DNA of 64,000 nucleotides from Synchiropus splendidus (Eukaryota > Chordata > Actinopteri > Syngnathiformes > Callionymidae): assembly GCF_027744825.2 (NCBI RefSeq), contig NC_071348.1:13611563-13675562 (forward strand), in the 5' to 3' direction. Below, in pieces: positions 49,534-61,333 of the stretch. Position 1 is the stretch's first letter, and every line of letters begins with the position of its first letter. The position numbers and the translations under genes were made by a program. The notes under the pieces were generated by a model. It had not been told where the DNA came from, searched no databases, and worked only from the letters and a program-made list of their open reading frames with translations.

Positions 49534-50492
49534 ATGAGTGACCTCGAGAAATGCATGGAGCACTTGATCGTCATCTTTCACCGCTACACCGTAGATGGTG
49601 ACGGGAAGTCTCTGGGCAAAAAGCAACTGAAGAAGCTGCTGGAACATGAACTGCCCACTTTCTTAAAAGTACGGGAACTTTTGTTTCTGCTCTGTATAGC
49701 CCGCTGCTGATCGGCGGATTGCGAAATGGATTTTCTTCTAAACGAACAAAAACGCCCTGCCCAGAATTCCTCAGTGACACAACCTTATCTGAGAGGAGAT
49801 GAGTGAATCAGCTCTGAAGTTTGGTGGTGGTTAAAACTAAAAATCGCTATTTAGTTTTATCTAGATCTTGTTCCATCCAACAATTTTAACTACTAAATAA
49901 CAGTCGATATTTTATCAAAACAATTGTTACATTGTTTTCATAAGAATATATAAGAAATGATGTTAATTGTGATATAATATATTCAATTAAATTATTTTGC
50001 ACAAAATAATTTATGTTCATATAAAATAGTGCAGATTACATCTTTAAATATGATCTAACACAATATAATATAATATCAAATATATCTAATTTTTAATTTT
50101 AATGTAGTATTAAAAGGCTTAACAATAACAATACTCATAAAACTGTTGGTTGATTATTCATTATTTAGCAGAATGTACTGAAGTGACATCAATTCCGAGC
50201 TCTCTTTAAAGACTTGCTTGACAGATGGTGAACTTTGACTCTGTGTTAGCTGTCGAACTCTTTGCAGACGTCCTCAATTCATATTAGATAGCTGCTCTTG
50301 CATCACTTCCTGACTGTCCATCTGCTTCTACAGAGCCAGAAGAACCCTCACTTGGTGGACTGCATCATGAAAGACCTGGATTTAAACAAGGACGACAGGT
50401 TGGACTTTGAGGAGTTTCTGCCACTAGTGGCCGGGCTGTCGATGGCCTGTGAGAAGTGTTACGTGACCAAGGAGAAGAAGACCAAGCAGTAG
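49534..50492 (+). CDS. S100-family EF-hand protein, S100A10/A11-like
   Basis: Two coding exons, 49534-49668 and 50334-50492, give 97 residues. A non-coding first exon probably ends at 48954 (CGTC/GTAAGT), with the acceptor at 49516. This is the classic S100 layout: untranslated exon, exon with the 14-residue pseudo EF-hand, exon with the canonical EF-hand. The start MSDLEKCMEHLIVIFHRYT is helix I; LGKKQLKKLLEHELPTFLK is helix II. The second loop DLNKDDRLDFEE has acidic or Asn residues at positions 1, 3, 5, 9 and Glu at 12, so it should bind calcium. Family members form dimers that bind target peptides on calcium signals. The linker SQKNPHLVDCIMKDLD and LVAGLSMACEKCY recall S100A10/A11/A1, but the member cannot be named safely. 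Confidence 0.9.
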
Positions 50493-53400
50493 TGGATTTT
50501 ACTTTCTGAGTTTGTTTTTATAACTGTAGCTCAGCTATGGACGAGTAAAAATATCTTTAACACCACCTCTTTTTGTTGAGTCATGTTTCAATATATTCTT
50601 GTGATACAGGGGTGTGACCCTCAAACACAAGGAGCTGAAGTTGCAGTACAGATACAGTGCAGGCTGCAAAGGCTATCACGGTGCGCAGTTGAGTATTGTG
50701 GAGACCTTCCTCTTTTAATTTCAACTATCCATCACTTACTATTTTTCAGTACTCACTCTTGCCAGCTGGGGTCACCATGAGCCTTGTGCTTGTGATCCAC
50801 TAAATTCTTCAGAAGAGATCAATAATTACCTTGGTTAGTATGGATTAGACATGGTATTTTCATATCGCGGATTGTTTCTGCTGGACAGACGCAGCGTCTT
50901 GTGTGGCGCCTCAGGCTAAATATCACACATCTAGTGTGTCTCTGCCAGATAAGTTCAGGACTAAGCCCATCTTCTCATTCTGATCTCGAGGAGAAACTGT
51001 CTTTTGCGTTCTGTGGGAAAGTACTGACCATTTTACATACCACAACTGCAATGGTAAAGGAACCTTTGAGCCAACAAGACTGGAGGAGTACCTCTGATAT
51101 CAAGAGAGGCAGCACATCTGATTCATATCAGAGGCCTAATAAATCTCTGTGGATCTGGGGCAGCACCTCTGATACACTCTTAAATCATCCAATATGGGAA
51201 TGTACTTGGACAGCCGTGAGTCTAAATCCAGGGTCTGGTTTTAGTGGGGCGCCCACAAGAGTGGTTCAGTAGCAACCTATAACTTAGTGGTGCAGCGTAG
51301 TTTAGGGTCAAGGCAGTCTGTAGAACAAGGTCACGCCCAAGCTGGAGACATGCATGGTAGCACACATGACTGTTGGTTGCTTATGGGACTGCCTACACAA
51401 TGGGTGTGAAAGAAGAGCAAATCTATCACTCTGTGAAGTTAACAGGTTTGTCTTTTGTTATTCGTTCTGTGGGAGGAAACTGGTGCACTCACAGGAAAGT
51501 TTGTTCTGGCATTGAACTCCCCTCTGAAGGATGGATACATTTAGCTAAGTGCAAGAGTGCTGGACCAGGTTTCCTGCCTGCTGTGATCATTCCGTATCGG
51601 ATCGCTGCAGCTATTGTTTCAGATTCCCAGTTCAGGAAGCCACCGGTTTACATATCAAGCATTTACTGTAGTTTCTCTGTGAACTCACGAGGGGATCAAT
51701 ATTTGACCTCCAGAGTGGAGTATGTTTGTGAAATGAAGTGTGAGTGTGCTGAACTGCTAATATGTGTCCCATGACGCACGTTAACAACAAACAAACAAAC
51801 ATGAGTCAAACAATGACAAACATCCACTGACCCCAGGGGCAAATCCTGAAACCCCTTGTCACGAAGACCTTTCAAAGAAATGCATACATCATTGTCGTCT
51901 AACTCTAAATAATGGATGTAATGCTTGTACTTAACCACAAGGTGGCGGAAAAGACCGTCTCAACTAAAAGGATGGTTTCTCCCGCTGGTTCTTGTTAGTT
52001 TTATTCCATTGTTAACATCGATTATTTCACCAGAAACTATTTGATTAATTCCTTTTTAAATTCGTCTTTCCCCTTCAACAACATCCAATTATCACCATTA
52101 ACCTGAAAAACTATGTACATGTATATTTTCACAAGCATTTTTGCTTATAGAATTTGACTCGCTTTCGCTGCTTCAGTTTTAACTTGGTTGCAATATACAA
52201 ACATACCACAAGATGACTCTGGTAGGCGCATTAAGGATGGATTGCATTTCACGAACAGTATGACAAATATGTAAAATACTTCTTTAGATGCAAAAAATAT
52301 CTGATTACTTTCAAGATTTGTAGGTTTGTACGGTGTGTTCCATGGTCATATAAAAGGGAAATACAGCGTACACATTTGTTAACAGAATATTCAAATAAAA
52401 AATTACATGTTTAATCGGCCAAGACTAACATGCAGAAATATTTTAGAGGGTACAGAAATTCTGTACAGAAGCACAGAATGTCTTCTCTCATGAAACCAAA
52501 GCTCGAACCCTTGCTGTCAGAAAGTGAAAAGACTTGGAAAATAAATCCTCCGTCTCCATTTTCTTTCAACCTCCTGCAGAGAGAAGCTGATAGGAGCGAA
52601 TAAGTGCACACGATATGGGTCAACTTTACAGGCAAATGAGAGCGTACACGAGTGGGGGCCGGCGGGTGAAACGCAAGAGAAACAAGGTGGTCTTTCTGTT
52701 GAGTTGGAAGAGAGCGACGGAAAAATGTAGTCGGGTTATGTAACGCAGCAGAACCTCAGGCACTGGACCTGAATCTGCTCCTTCTGCGCAGTACCTAACA
52801 CATTAGACTGGATCAGGTCATTGACATTTGTGTCGTCTCTTTAGAACTGTCTTTTGTGATGATGAAACGACTTTAGATCATGCGGCCAAGTGTGATCAAA
52901 GACTCAGCTAAAGTGGCAGCAGAGAGGCGAGTCTGAGCAAAGTTTCACATGTGGAGCAAAACATCCGGGGTTCTGAAAGATCCAGATCCAATTCGACTTA
53001 AAAATAAAATTGAATTCTGATTTAAATACCTTTTAAAGCTAGCATTTAACTTCGGACTCATGCATGTCATAGGACTATAACTCAAACTTAAATCAAATTA
53101 TTAACCTTTGCCTGCATGGTTGATGTAGGAAATACTTCTACTGCATTGTGAATGTCTTTAGAAATATTCTGAATGCCTCGCAGTCGTGTCGCAGTGATTA
53201 TGAGCAGATCAAAATCATATTACAAAACCCACTCACAGATACACAGTTACAAAAGAGAGTATTAAAGTGTGACCACCTGTGTTAGGAACTGAATCAGAGC
53301 AGACTACAGAGTGCAAGTCAGTCTGTAGTACTGTAGTACTTCATCACCTCACAGTTAGAAATAAGCCAAAGCATAAAAATGACCTTTTTCATGACCTTAT

Positions 53401-53600
53401 CTGGTATATCTATTACCTACATCCTCAAAAAACAATGACAAACCTTTTATCAAGAGCTATTCTCTGTATTACAGGAAGATCGATCAAGTCGACGAAAAGA
53501 ACTTTTACTGTGGAAATATGATCCGCTCCAGACTGGTGCAGCCAGGAGGGGCAAGCCTACCCAATTATTCAAGACCTGACTCACTCTGGGTGCTTGTGAA
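50493..53600. other. Spacer between first and second S100 genes
   Basis: No S100-like or other coding exon was found between these genes. Short open frames around 50900-51800 and on the minus strand at 52411-52635 have no recognisable resemblance. Confidence 0.55.
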
Positions 53601-53609
53601 TCATAGTGC

Positions 53610-53704
53610 AACCCCTTTATAAGGAGAGTTCTCAAGAGGCACAGATCACTCGGACCTCAGGGGAGACACACAGCTCACCTCCACCTGGGTGATTTGAACC
53701 TGTG
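53610..53704 (+). promoter_or_regulatory. TATA box and untranslated first exon of the second S100 gene
   Basis: A TATA box (TTTATAAGG, TATAAG at 53618-53623) is followed by CTCAAGAG and then a likely untranslated exon from about 53645 to a strong donor (CCTGTG/GTGAGT) at 53704. The same TATA-to-CTCAAGAG layout recurs before the two downstream S100 copies, which supports it being a real core promoter. Confidence 0.6.
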
Positions 53705-53870
53705 GTGAGTGCAATACAATGCATGAACAGCTTTAATATAGAGTGGTTTAAAGTTTAAGTTTGTCTGCTGCTCACAGTAAATCAACGCTGCAGCTGGGGA
53801 CCACCCAGATTATGTAACGCCTAGTTTTCCCTTCCATAGTAACCAAACACTCTGCTTTTCCGCAGGAAAA

Positions 53871-54257
53871 ATGGCTCGTCTGGATGAAATCATCACCAGC
53901 CTTGCAGATATATTTATCGAGTACTCAGGTGAGGACAGCAAGAAACGTCAGCTGGACAAGGACGAGCTGAAGAAACTGTTTGAAAAGGAAATAGAGAGCC
54001 CCCAGCTCCAGGTACAGCCAGCTTAACGTCATGCTCACTTGAGTACAGTTTTCAAATCCAACTGTTTCTGTGCTTCACAGGGGACGATCGACATTCATGA
54101 TGTGGAGGAGGCGATGGCTGAGATGGACAAGAACCACGATGGTCAAATCAACTTCAGAGAGTTCTGCAGAGCTGTGTGCTTGATGGCCAAATGTTACTAC
54201 CACAAAAAGACCGGCAAAGAAGGCAGGAGAGGCAAGAAGGAGGAGGACAAAGATTAA
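53871..54257 (+). CDS. S100-family EF-hand protein with basic C-terminal tail
   Basis: Two coding exons, 53871-54011 and 54081-54257, give 105 residues. The N-terminal pseudo EF-hand spans MARLDEIITSLADIFIEYS to LDKDELKKLFEKEIE. The canonical loop DKNHDGQINFRE carries the usual calcium ligands at positions 1, 3, 5, 9 and 12. The C terminus ends in a highly charged tail (KKTGKEGRRGKKEEDKD), longer than in most S100s. The intron is only 69 nt. The N terminus MARL.E..T...DIFI.YS is shared with the two genes downstream, so these three form one local subfamily distinct from the first S100. The stop codon overlaps an AATAAA hexamer (54256-54261); a second candidate lies in AAAATAAATT near 54545. 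The family call is firm but no member name is given. Confidence 0.9.
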
Positions 54258-54261
54258 TAAA

Positions 54262-57190
54262 CACGATTGGTTGCATCACTTTTTTCTGAAGAGATCTGGG
54301 AAAACAGCTTAGTTTCTTTAGAATTTGCTTTTTATCCTGATGAAGTGGTGGCGTTATTGTAGACATCTTCCTTGTACATGACTGCAGCCTTCACCAGCGA
54401 AAGATGGCAGATGATAGTAAAAGATGGAAACAGATGCCTCAAAGGTTCCACCTTGATGTTTTAGAAATGATGTGCAGCATTTCCAAACCTCTAAGCCATA
54501 TATGGGTCACTGTGTACGGACAGCTAAATACCATCAGCATTGGAAAATAAATTATATAGCAGTTTTTTTGCGGTACATTGTGGTGCGGTGGAGAGCTTAA
54601 GTTCCTCCATTGTATTAAAAGAATTCATTCTTGTACCAGTTTTCTATGGTCCTCTAACATGTGTGTCTGAATATTAAATTTGACAATCCCAAAATAATGT
54701 CACACTTTCAACAGTCGGACGTAGAAATAATTTGTTCTGTGGTCAAGATCGACAAGCTGCAACAAGTGTGAAGCGTCAACGCTGCCGCAGTGACCTCTAG
54801 TGGTTATTCAGGTTGACAACGCTAAATAGAGGAGAATGAGAAAACTAGAAGCTCATTTTCCACATGACCTTCATACTGGTTATTTTTCTGTGGTTCATGG
54901 ACTGTTCAGGCAACATGTAAGTAATGCAAACCATGGTGTTCGAATCACACAGCCTTTCCTCTGCTCTCTTGTGGCTTCACCAGTTTTTCTACATTCTTTG
55001 CAGGTTAAGGCAATGCCTTAAATGACTGTTTTTGCATCTTAACCATGCCGCAGCACGCTGGGTTTGTCCTTTGGTTGTGGTGAAGAAAGTTACAAACTGG
55101 CCTTTTTTTAACCTCTCCACATTTTGAAGTTGGTGGAAGAAGTTTGGTCTCTTAAAGCCGGTAAATTCAAAATTGGGTTAGATTTATCATAACATTAAGC
55201 ACTGTAAATTTATATCTAAATAAATACAAAAAAAATTGTAATATGAAGATTACAGTGCTTACTGGCAATACTGCAGTGTGCAAATAGCAGTCACCTTGCT
55301 AGCAACATGACTGAAGACAGGATTGTGCTCATTTATCTTGGTGTGTTTGAGTTAATATTCTGTTCTATTCTGTTTCTGTACATTTTTTCAAATGCATTTC
55401 TTAATGCCAATGGCTTTCTCGCTGATATGTTCATATTTGCTGGGACCCAAGTCCCGTCCCGTAACAAATTCATATGATAACATATACATTATGTTGTCTC
55501 TTTTTGATGCAGGACAGCCACCAGGTCATGAATCCGGACACATTAACTGGGCAACTAGTAATTTTTAGTACAATAGGCAAAGATCAGTTGGTATGCTGGT
55601 ACATTTCCCCAGTCTGTTTGCTTTCTTCCGAGATCAAGTGAGGTGAACTGGCAAAGGAGGTGGACTGGAATTATTGTCTTTGTGCGAATAAAAATGACCA
55701 GCTTGGGTGGCTTGAACATATTGTTGTTAGTTGTTGCGGTACATGAAATGACAAGCAGCATAAAGCTACTTTTCAATCAGTACCTGCAGGGTGTTCAGAG
55801 ACCAACAGGATCTACTGGCTTCCGATGATGAGTGGCTCGCGAGCTGGTAAAAAGTTACAAGATTATCTGAAAAACCATTCACGCATACTCACGTAGGGGC
55901 AGTTTTAGAGTGTCCAACTGACCTAGTGAGTATGTCTTTGTGCGGAAACCCACAGAACATGTGTACTCCATGCAGAAAGGTGGTCCGACACGGGCATCGA
56001 ACCGGCAACTGTCTTGCAAGGCCGCCATGATGGTTGAGTGTTAAAGTTAAAATATTTTCTGTCTGCAATATTGAAACTTCTGTCTGAGCCATTGATTTAT
56101 TCTTAGGTCGCAAAGAGGTTTGGGTTAAGCGAATTTCTCTTGTAAAACTGGCAATGGAATTTGCGGAGATACTTGCTTCTGCAGCTAGTGATTTGAAGGG
56201 TTGTGACTGTGAGTTGCCATACTTTCTGCCAGCCAGTGTCTCTCCCTGTGTCCCTGCTGCAACGCACCTCTGTGATTTAAAGAGGCCTTTCCTCAATGCA
56301 TTGCATCATCTTTAAAATTGTACGCACAGTCTCTGTTAGTCACACACCATGACTCGTTCACACAGGTGGTAATTGCCATGAGACACAGCTATTTAAATCA
56401 GCATGTCCCGGTATGCAGCAAGGCGGGTTTGCTTCACGAGCCACAGGCTGCTGAACCAGCATTCCCACGCAGAAAACACATATTTGATGATCTTGTAAAA
56501 CCACAAAGTGATGTATTGGTGATTGTTAAACTGTTAAAACAATTTAGAATATACATGCACAGAGTTTTAATACACTCACCTGAGCCCAGTTTTGATGGTA
56601 GGCAAAATTTTGCGTCAGTATAAGTAAAAGGTTGGAGAAAAATAAGGGGCTGAGTCTTGCATTATCTACCTCATACACAGTTCGTACCTACATTTGGAAA
56701 GATGCAATTTGCTCTTGCAAATTTACTCTCAGTGTTGGTAACATGCATGGAAAATATATTACTGAACGCCCCAAATTGCAAATTCAACCCAGCCACTTTT
56801 GAACCGAGTTGTAAACCAGTGATTTTTTACTATAGGGGCCGCTAGAAGTTTTTTTGTTTTACACCTTTGGGCTACGAGACGCTCAGTTTTAATACATTAG
56901 CCACGTCTGGTGGCCGTAGTGTATCACTGAAATGACTTGAAATGACAGCTGCAAATCTGTGATAGTTACCAACTATGGAGACGTCCCTAAAAAAAGGATA
57001 AAGAAAGTGATGGCGCCCAAACAGCAAAAACTGTTGCTGAAAGCACCTGTCAAAGCAGTTTTGAAATGGCGATACTTTTATTTACACTTCACTTATATCT
57101 TCTTTGGAGTTTAAATAAAATATATTGTTTTTATTTTAGGATATTTAGACATGGTTTTATGATATTTATTTTATTCAGTTTTTCTAATTT
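54262..57190. other. Spacer between second S100 gene and the duplicated block
   Basis: No coding exon is seen. A degraded dispersed repeat lies at about 55890-56020. The DNA before the duplication breakpoint (57060-57190) is very T-rich. I see no decayed S100 copy here. Confidence 0.55.
55890..56020 (+). repeat. Dispersed fish repeat fragment, second copy
   Basis: Has GGGGCAGTTTTAGAGTGTCC, CGGAAACCCACAGAACATG and GGCATCGAACCGGCAACTGT in the same order as the repeat family seen at 48247, more degraded. Confidence 0.5.
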
Positions 57191-58007
57191 TCTCAACAGT
57201 TTGCATCAAGTGTATTATTTATTCTTTTTTTTTTGTAAATTTGATGAATATGACTTGCAGCTGGTTCTGCTGGTGGTTGGACTTTTCGATGACAAATGTC
57301 TTTGCGATGATCAGATGGTTTCATGTTTCATATTCATATTTGTTCTGGGAGAGCTGAGCCCCCGAGATCAAAACGGTTAAGAACCCCTGTTGTAAACCAT
57401 CGTCTCGATAACTTGCATCCTATGTTTATTAGAATGAGGGAACAGGATTCTGTGAGTTTTATTCCTCATAACACATGAGTGAATCCGTGGTTAAAATTGA
57501 TGCAGAGTAGTTGCAGCGTTAGAAGTGATGCACTAGTAGCAATATAGTATCAGAATAGTTGATGTTGGGGAAGCCACATGTAAGTGACGCTGGTAAAGCT
57601 AAATGTAGTTCATCCTGTCAGTGCTTTGAGCAAACAACATGTCTGCCCCTGCAGAAATGTGGTTAGTAGCACTACAGATTAAAGAGAAGTAACTTTGTCA
57701 TTTGTCATTTGACATAGTGTTAAATAAACCAATATGGATTATAGCGCGCATAAAACAAAAATATAATTCATATGTATGTTTTGGTTGCAGTAGTCATGAT
57801 TTGAATTTAGTCTGTTTTATGGTTCAAGAAGGTTCTGACTGGTATAACAGGAAATCATGGCCTCAAGTCAGGACCCACCGCTTCTCTTTCAAGTAAGAGT
57901 TATGAAATTCATGAGCTGGACCAGAAGCATCATTCTTCAATACACAGAACTGGATCTGTCAGAGGAGGTAATTGCTGGTCAAACTGGATCATCGGCTTCT
58001 GGACAGC

Positions 58008-58098
58008 TATAAAAAAAGGAGGTCCTCAAGAGACGGACACATTCTGACTGTGCTGCAGCCACACAGGTGATCTCTACCCAGTTGAACTGAACTCTGAG
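58008..58098 (+). promoter_or_regulatory. TATA box and untranslated exon of S100 copy 1
   Basis: TATAAAAA at 58008-58015 is followed by GGAGGTCCTCAAGAG and an untranslated exon ending at 58098 (ACTCTGAG/GTGAGT). The matching acceptor is at 58163, five bases before the start codon. Confidence 0.65.
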
Positions 58099-58167
58099 GT
58101 GAGTGACGACAAGTATTGTGTTCTTCTCACTCTGACAAAGCTACGAACCATTCTTCATCCCAGGAAC

Positions 58168-58513
58168 ATGGCTCGTCTGGAGGAGGCCCTCACCACCATC
58201 GTGGACATCTTCATCGATTACTCCGACAACAAGGGGATGAAGTTCCTGCTGAACGAAGGGGAGCTGAGTGATTTGCTGGCAAAAGAAATCAATAGCGAGT
58301 GGCTAAAGGTACTGTCCTGGCAGACGCTTCAGAACACAACTCCTAACTCACGATTATTCTGGTTTCCAGGCAGAAATTGGTGGCGATTTCATGAGGGACG
58401 TCATGAGCTGTGTAGATGAGAGCAACGATGGTCAGGTTTCCTTCAAAGAGTTCTTTGTAGCCCTAGGACTCTTGGGCCGAGCCGTCTTCCGTGATAAAGT
58501 CCGCAACGACTGA
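58168..58513 (+). CDS. S100-family EF-hand protein, duplicate copy 1
   Basis: Two coding exons, 58168-58308 and 58370-58513, separated by a 61-nt intron, give 94 residues. The N terminus MARLEEALTTIVDIFIDYS leads into a pseudo EF-hand that ends LNEGELSDLLAKEINSEWLK. The canonical loop DESNDGQVSFKE keeps all calcium-ligand positions. The C-terminal helix is FFVALGLLGRAVFRDKV with almost no tail. The poly(A) signal AATAAA is at 58571-58576. The protein is closest to the second S100 gene in this window and identical to copy 2 at 60988. Function beyond calcium-dependent target binding by a dimer cannot be inferred. Confidence 0.9.
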
Positions 58514-60044
58514 GAGTGAGGGAGACGCCACCTCTGAGCTTCCACTTGTTTCTCTTATCTGTTCATGATAAATAAAACATCATATCTGGAAATGGTTTCT
58601 GCCCTCTGTGGAAGTGTGAAAACTCGGGAATCATGGTGCGACTGAGCGAGCACATAAAGCTAGTTATCGAGCAGCAACTGTATCAGTGGACTCTTGTCCA
58701 TTCTGTGTGGAGCTTGCTTCCTCCCCGATGGTTTCGCGGGTTTCCTCCCACAGCCCAACAAAACAGTGCAAGATTTTATTAAGTCCTATAAAGCCTGACA
58801 TGTATCTGCCCGTCCACCCATTTTTCTTGCACTGATCAATGGTGCTCTCACTTCCTGCTGTCCCAAAGGGTAATATAGGTGATGTATAGGTGTTACCAGG
58901 TCAGGCCCTGTGTCCTGGGTTTGCTCTGGGGACTGCACTGAGTTGAGAAAATGCTCCAGAGGTTTGTCTGAAAGAAGAGGCCCACCAGCTGTACACCGAG
59001 CTCCTCACTCTGTATCCTTGTCTGGTCTAGTCTTGTGAGGACAGACACGTAGATTGAGAAAAGCATTGCCATCCAGGCCAGCTCTTCATCCTTCATGACA
59101 AACTGAAGCAGCATACTTCCTTACTTGGGACAAGTTATCAACCCACCTGTCATCTTTATTTTATCAATGCCAAGCACTCTGCCCTTAGTTGGGATTTTTT
59201 ACTGGGACCCCGAAAAGGTCCAGCTTCAGAAGAGCAAATGGATGACGTGAGCTCCACCAGTCCTTCCCTCTAAACAAAGGTTAGACCTCTTAGACTGCCA
59301 GGTTTCTTAACATGACAAAGGTCAAAGTGGTGACCTTCTATGTCTCTGTCAGTAAGTGTGACTGATGCTTTTGTGTTTATCCATCTCTCTGTCTGTTTGC
59401 AAAATAACATGAGAAGTAGAACAGATTTTTTTTATTGATGTTTTATTGTGCTAGCTGTAAATTACAGCTAAAATGCTGATGATAGTATGCATAAGCTAAG
59501 TTTGATTATCATTTGAAAGATTTGGCTTTGGATGTGGTTGTTAACTGCATAAATGGATATACAATTATTTTTTTGTTTTCTTTTGCTTTTAATCCTAAAC
59601 AGTTCAGACTCAGTGCTTCAAAAGAGGATAGGCAAGTGAGTGAATGAATGAATGTATTTTTTCACTCTATCACACTGTGAATGCGTTACATGACAAGTTA
59701 CATTTAACATTTCTATGACTATTACATTTCTAAATTATTAGATAGATATAAATACAGTATTTATTCTTACAGCGATTGAAAAGGAGCACAGTTTAGGACA
59801 GTTGTTATCCTTTGGCTCCCTTTCCCCCCACTTTCTGTGTTGTACACAATGCTGTGTTATGCTGTGATGTGTGTTACTACCATTCTGTTACTTCTGACCT
59901 TTGAAATCTCTCAACAGTTTGCATCAAGTGTATTATTTATTCTTTTTTTTTTGTAAATTTGATGAATATGACTTGCAGCTGGTTCTGCTGGTGGTTGGAC
60001 TTTTCGATGACAAATGTCTTTGCGATGATCAGATGGTTTCATGT

Positions 60045-60209
60045 CATTCCACAAGGTTTTGTTTTGTTTACGTGTAAGTAGATTAAATATGGTTGTTGAT
60101 CACAAGTGAAATCGAGAGTAATGAATCAGTTCTCTCACTTGAATGGGTCCCGGCCCTATTTGTTCTGGGAGAGCTGAGCCCCCGAGATCAAAACGGTTAA
60201 GAACCCCTG
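60045..60209 (-). mobile_element. hAT-like terminal fragment in duplicated block (copy 2)
   Basis: Read on the minus strand from 60209 it starts CAGGGGTTCTTAACCGTTTT and runs into AGAACTGATTCATTACTCTC, a hAT-type terminal pattern. Copy 1 keeps only the first 50 bases or so of it (57338-57389). Confidence 0.55.
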
Positions 60210-60828
60210 TTGTAAACCATCGTCTCGATAACTTGCATCCTATGTTTATTAGAATGAGGGAACAGGATTCTGTGAGTTTTATTCCTCATAACGCATGAGT
60301 GAATCCGTGGTTAAAATTGATGCAGAGTAGTTGCAGCGTTAGAAGTGATGCACGAGTAGCAATATAGTATCAGAATAGTTGATGTTGGGGAAGCCACATG
60401 TAAGTGTCGCTGGTAAAGCTAAATGTAGTTCATCCTGTCAGTACTTTGAGCAAACAACATGTCTGCCCCTGCAGAAATGTGGTTAGTAGCACTACAGATT
60501 AAAGAGAAGTAACTTTGTCATTTGTCATTTGACATAGTGTTAAATAAACCAATATGGATTATAGCGCGCATAAAACAAAAATATAATTCATATGTATGTT
60601 TTGGTTGCAGTAGTCATGATTAGAATTTAGTCTGTTTTGTGGTTCAAGAAGGTTCTGACTGGTATAACAGGAAATCATGGCCTCAAGTCAGGACCCACCG
60701 CCTTCTCTTTCAAGTAAGAGTTATGAAATTCATGAGCTGGACCAGAAGCATCATTCTTCAATACACAGAACTGGATCTGTCAGAGGAGGTAATTGCTGGT
60801 CAAACTGGATCATCGGCTTCTGGACAGC

Positions 60829-60919
60829 TATAAAAAAAGGAGGTCCTCAAGAGACGGACACATTCTGACTGTGCTGCAGCCACACAGGTGATCTCTACCC
60901 AGTTGAACTGAACTCTGAG
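60829..60919 (+). promoter_or_regulatory. TATA box and untranslated exon of S100 copy 2
   Basis: TATAAAAA at 60829-60836 and an untranslated exon ending at 60919, unchanged from copy 1. The acceptor tract just before the coding exon differs from copy 1 (TTCTTCTTCACAG instead of ATTCTTCATCCCAG). Confidence 0.65.
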
Positions 60920-60987
60920 GTGAGTGACGACAAGTATTGTGTTCTTCTCACTCTGACAAAGCTACGAACCTTCTTCTTCACAGGAAC

Positions 60988-61333
60988 ATGGCTCGTCTGG
61001 AGGAGGCCCTCACCACCATCGTGGACATCTTCATCGATTACTCCGACAACAAGGGGATGAAGTTCCTGCTGAACGAAGGGGAGCTGAGTGATTTGCTGGC
61101 AAAAGAAATCAATAGCGAGTGGCTAAAGGTACTGTCCTGGCAGACACTTCAGAACACAACTCCTAACTCACGATTATTCTGGTTTCCAGGCAGAAATTGG
61201 TGGCGATTTCATGAGGGACGTCATGAGCTGTGTAGATGAGAGCAACGATGGTCAGGTTTCCTTCAAAGAGTTCTTTGTAGCCCTAGGACTCTTGGGCCGA
61301 GCCGTCTTCCGTGATAAAGTCCGCAACGACTGA
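60988..61333 (+). CDS. S100-family EF-hand protein, duplicate copy 2
   Basis: Two coding exons, 60988-61128 and 61190-61333, give 94 residues identical to the gene at 58168; I found no difference in the 285 coding nucleotides. The canonical EF loop DESNDGQVSFKE is intact, and the poly(A) signal is at 61391-61396. The intron differs by one base. Because flanking DNA has diverged by about 1.3%, roughly four coding changes would be expected by chance; none fits purifying selection, conversion or luck. Confidence 0.9.

Larger units (their letters stand above)
57191..59910 (+). repeat. Tandem duplication, copy 1 (2.72 kb, contains an S100 gene)
   Basis: This block is repeated head to tail at 59909-62730. 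By eye I count roughly 35 mismatches in about 2.6 kb of comparable sequence, so close to 99% identity. The left edge (TCTCAACAGTTTGCATCAAG) and right edge (GACCTTTGAAATCTC) share TCTC, a possible microhomology at the junction. The block includes promoter, both coding exons, the poly(A) signal and about 1.3 kb of downstream sequence. Confidence 0.93.

Noticed and set aside
58893..59114. 73-codon minus-strand open frame present in both duplicated blocks
   Set aside because: Its repetition simply follows from the duplication, and no family resemblance is visible.
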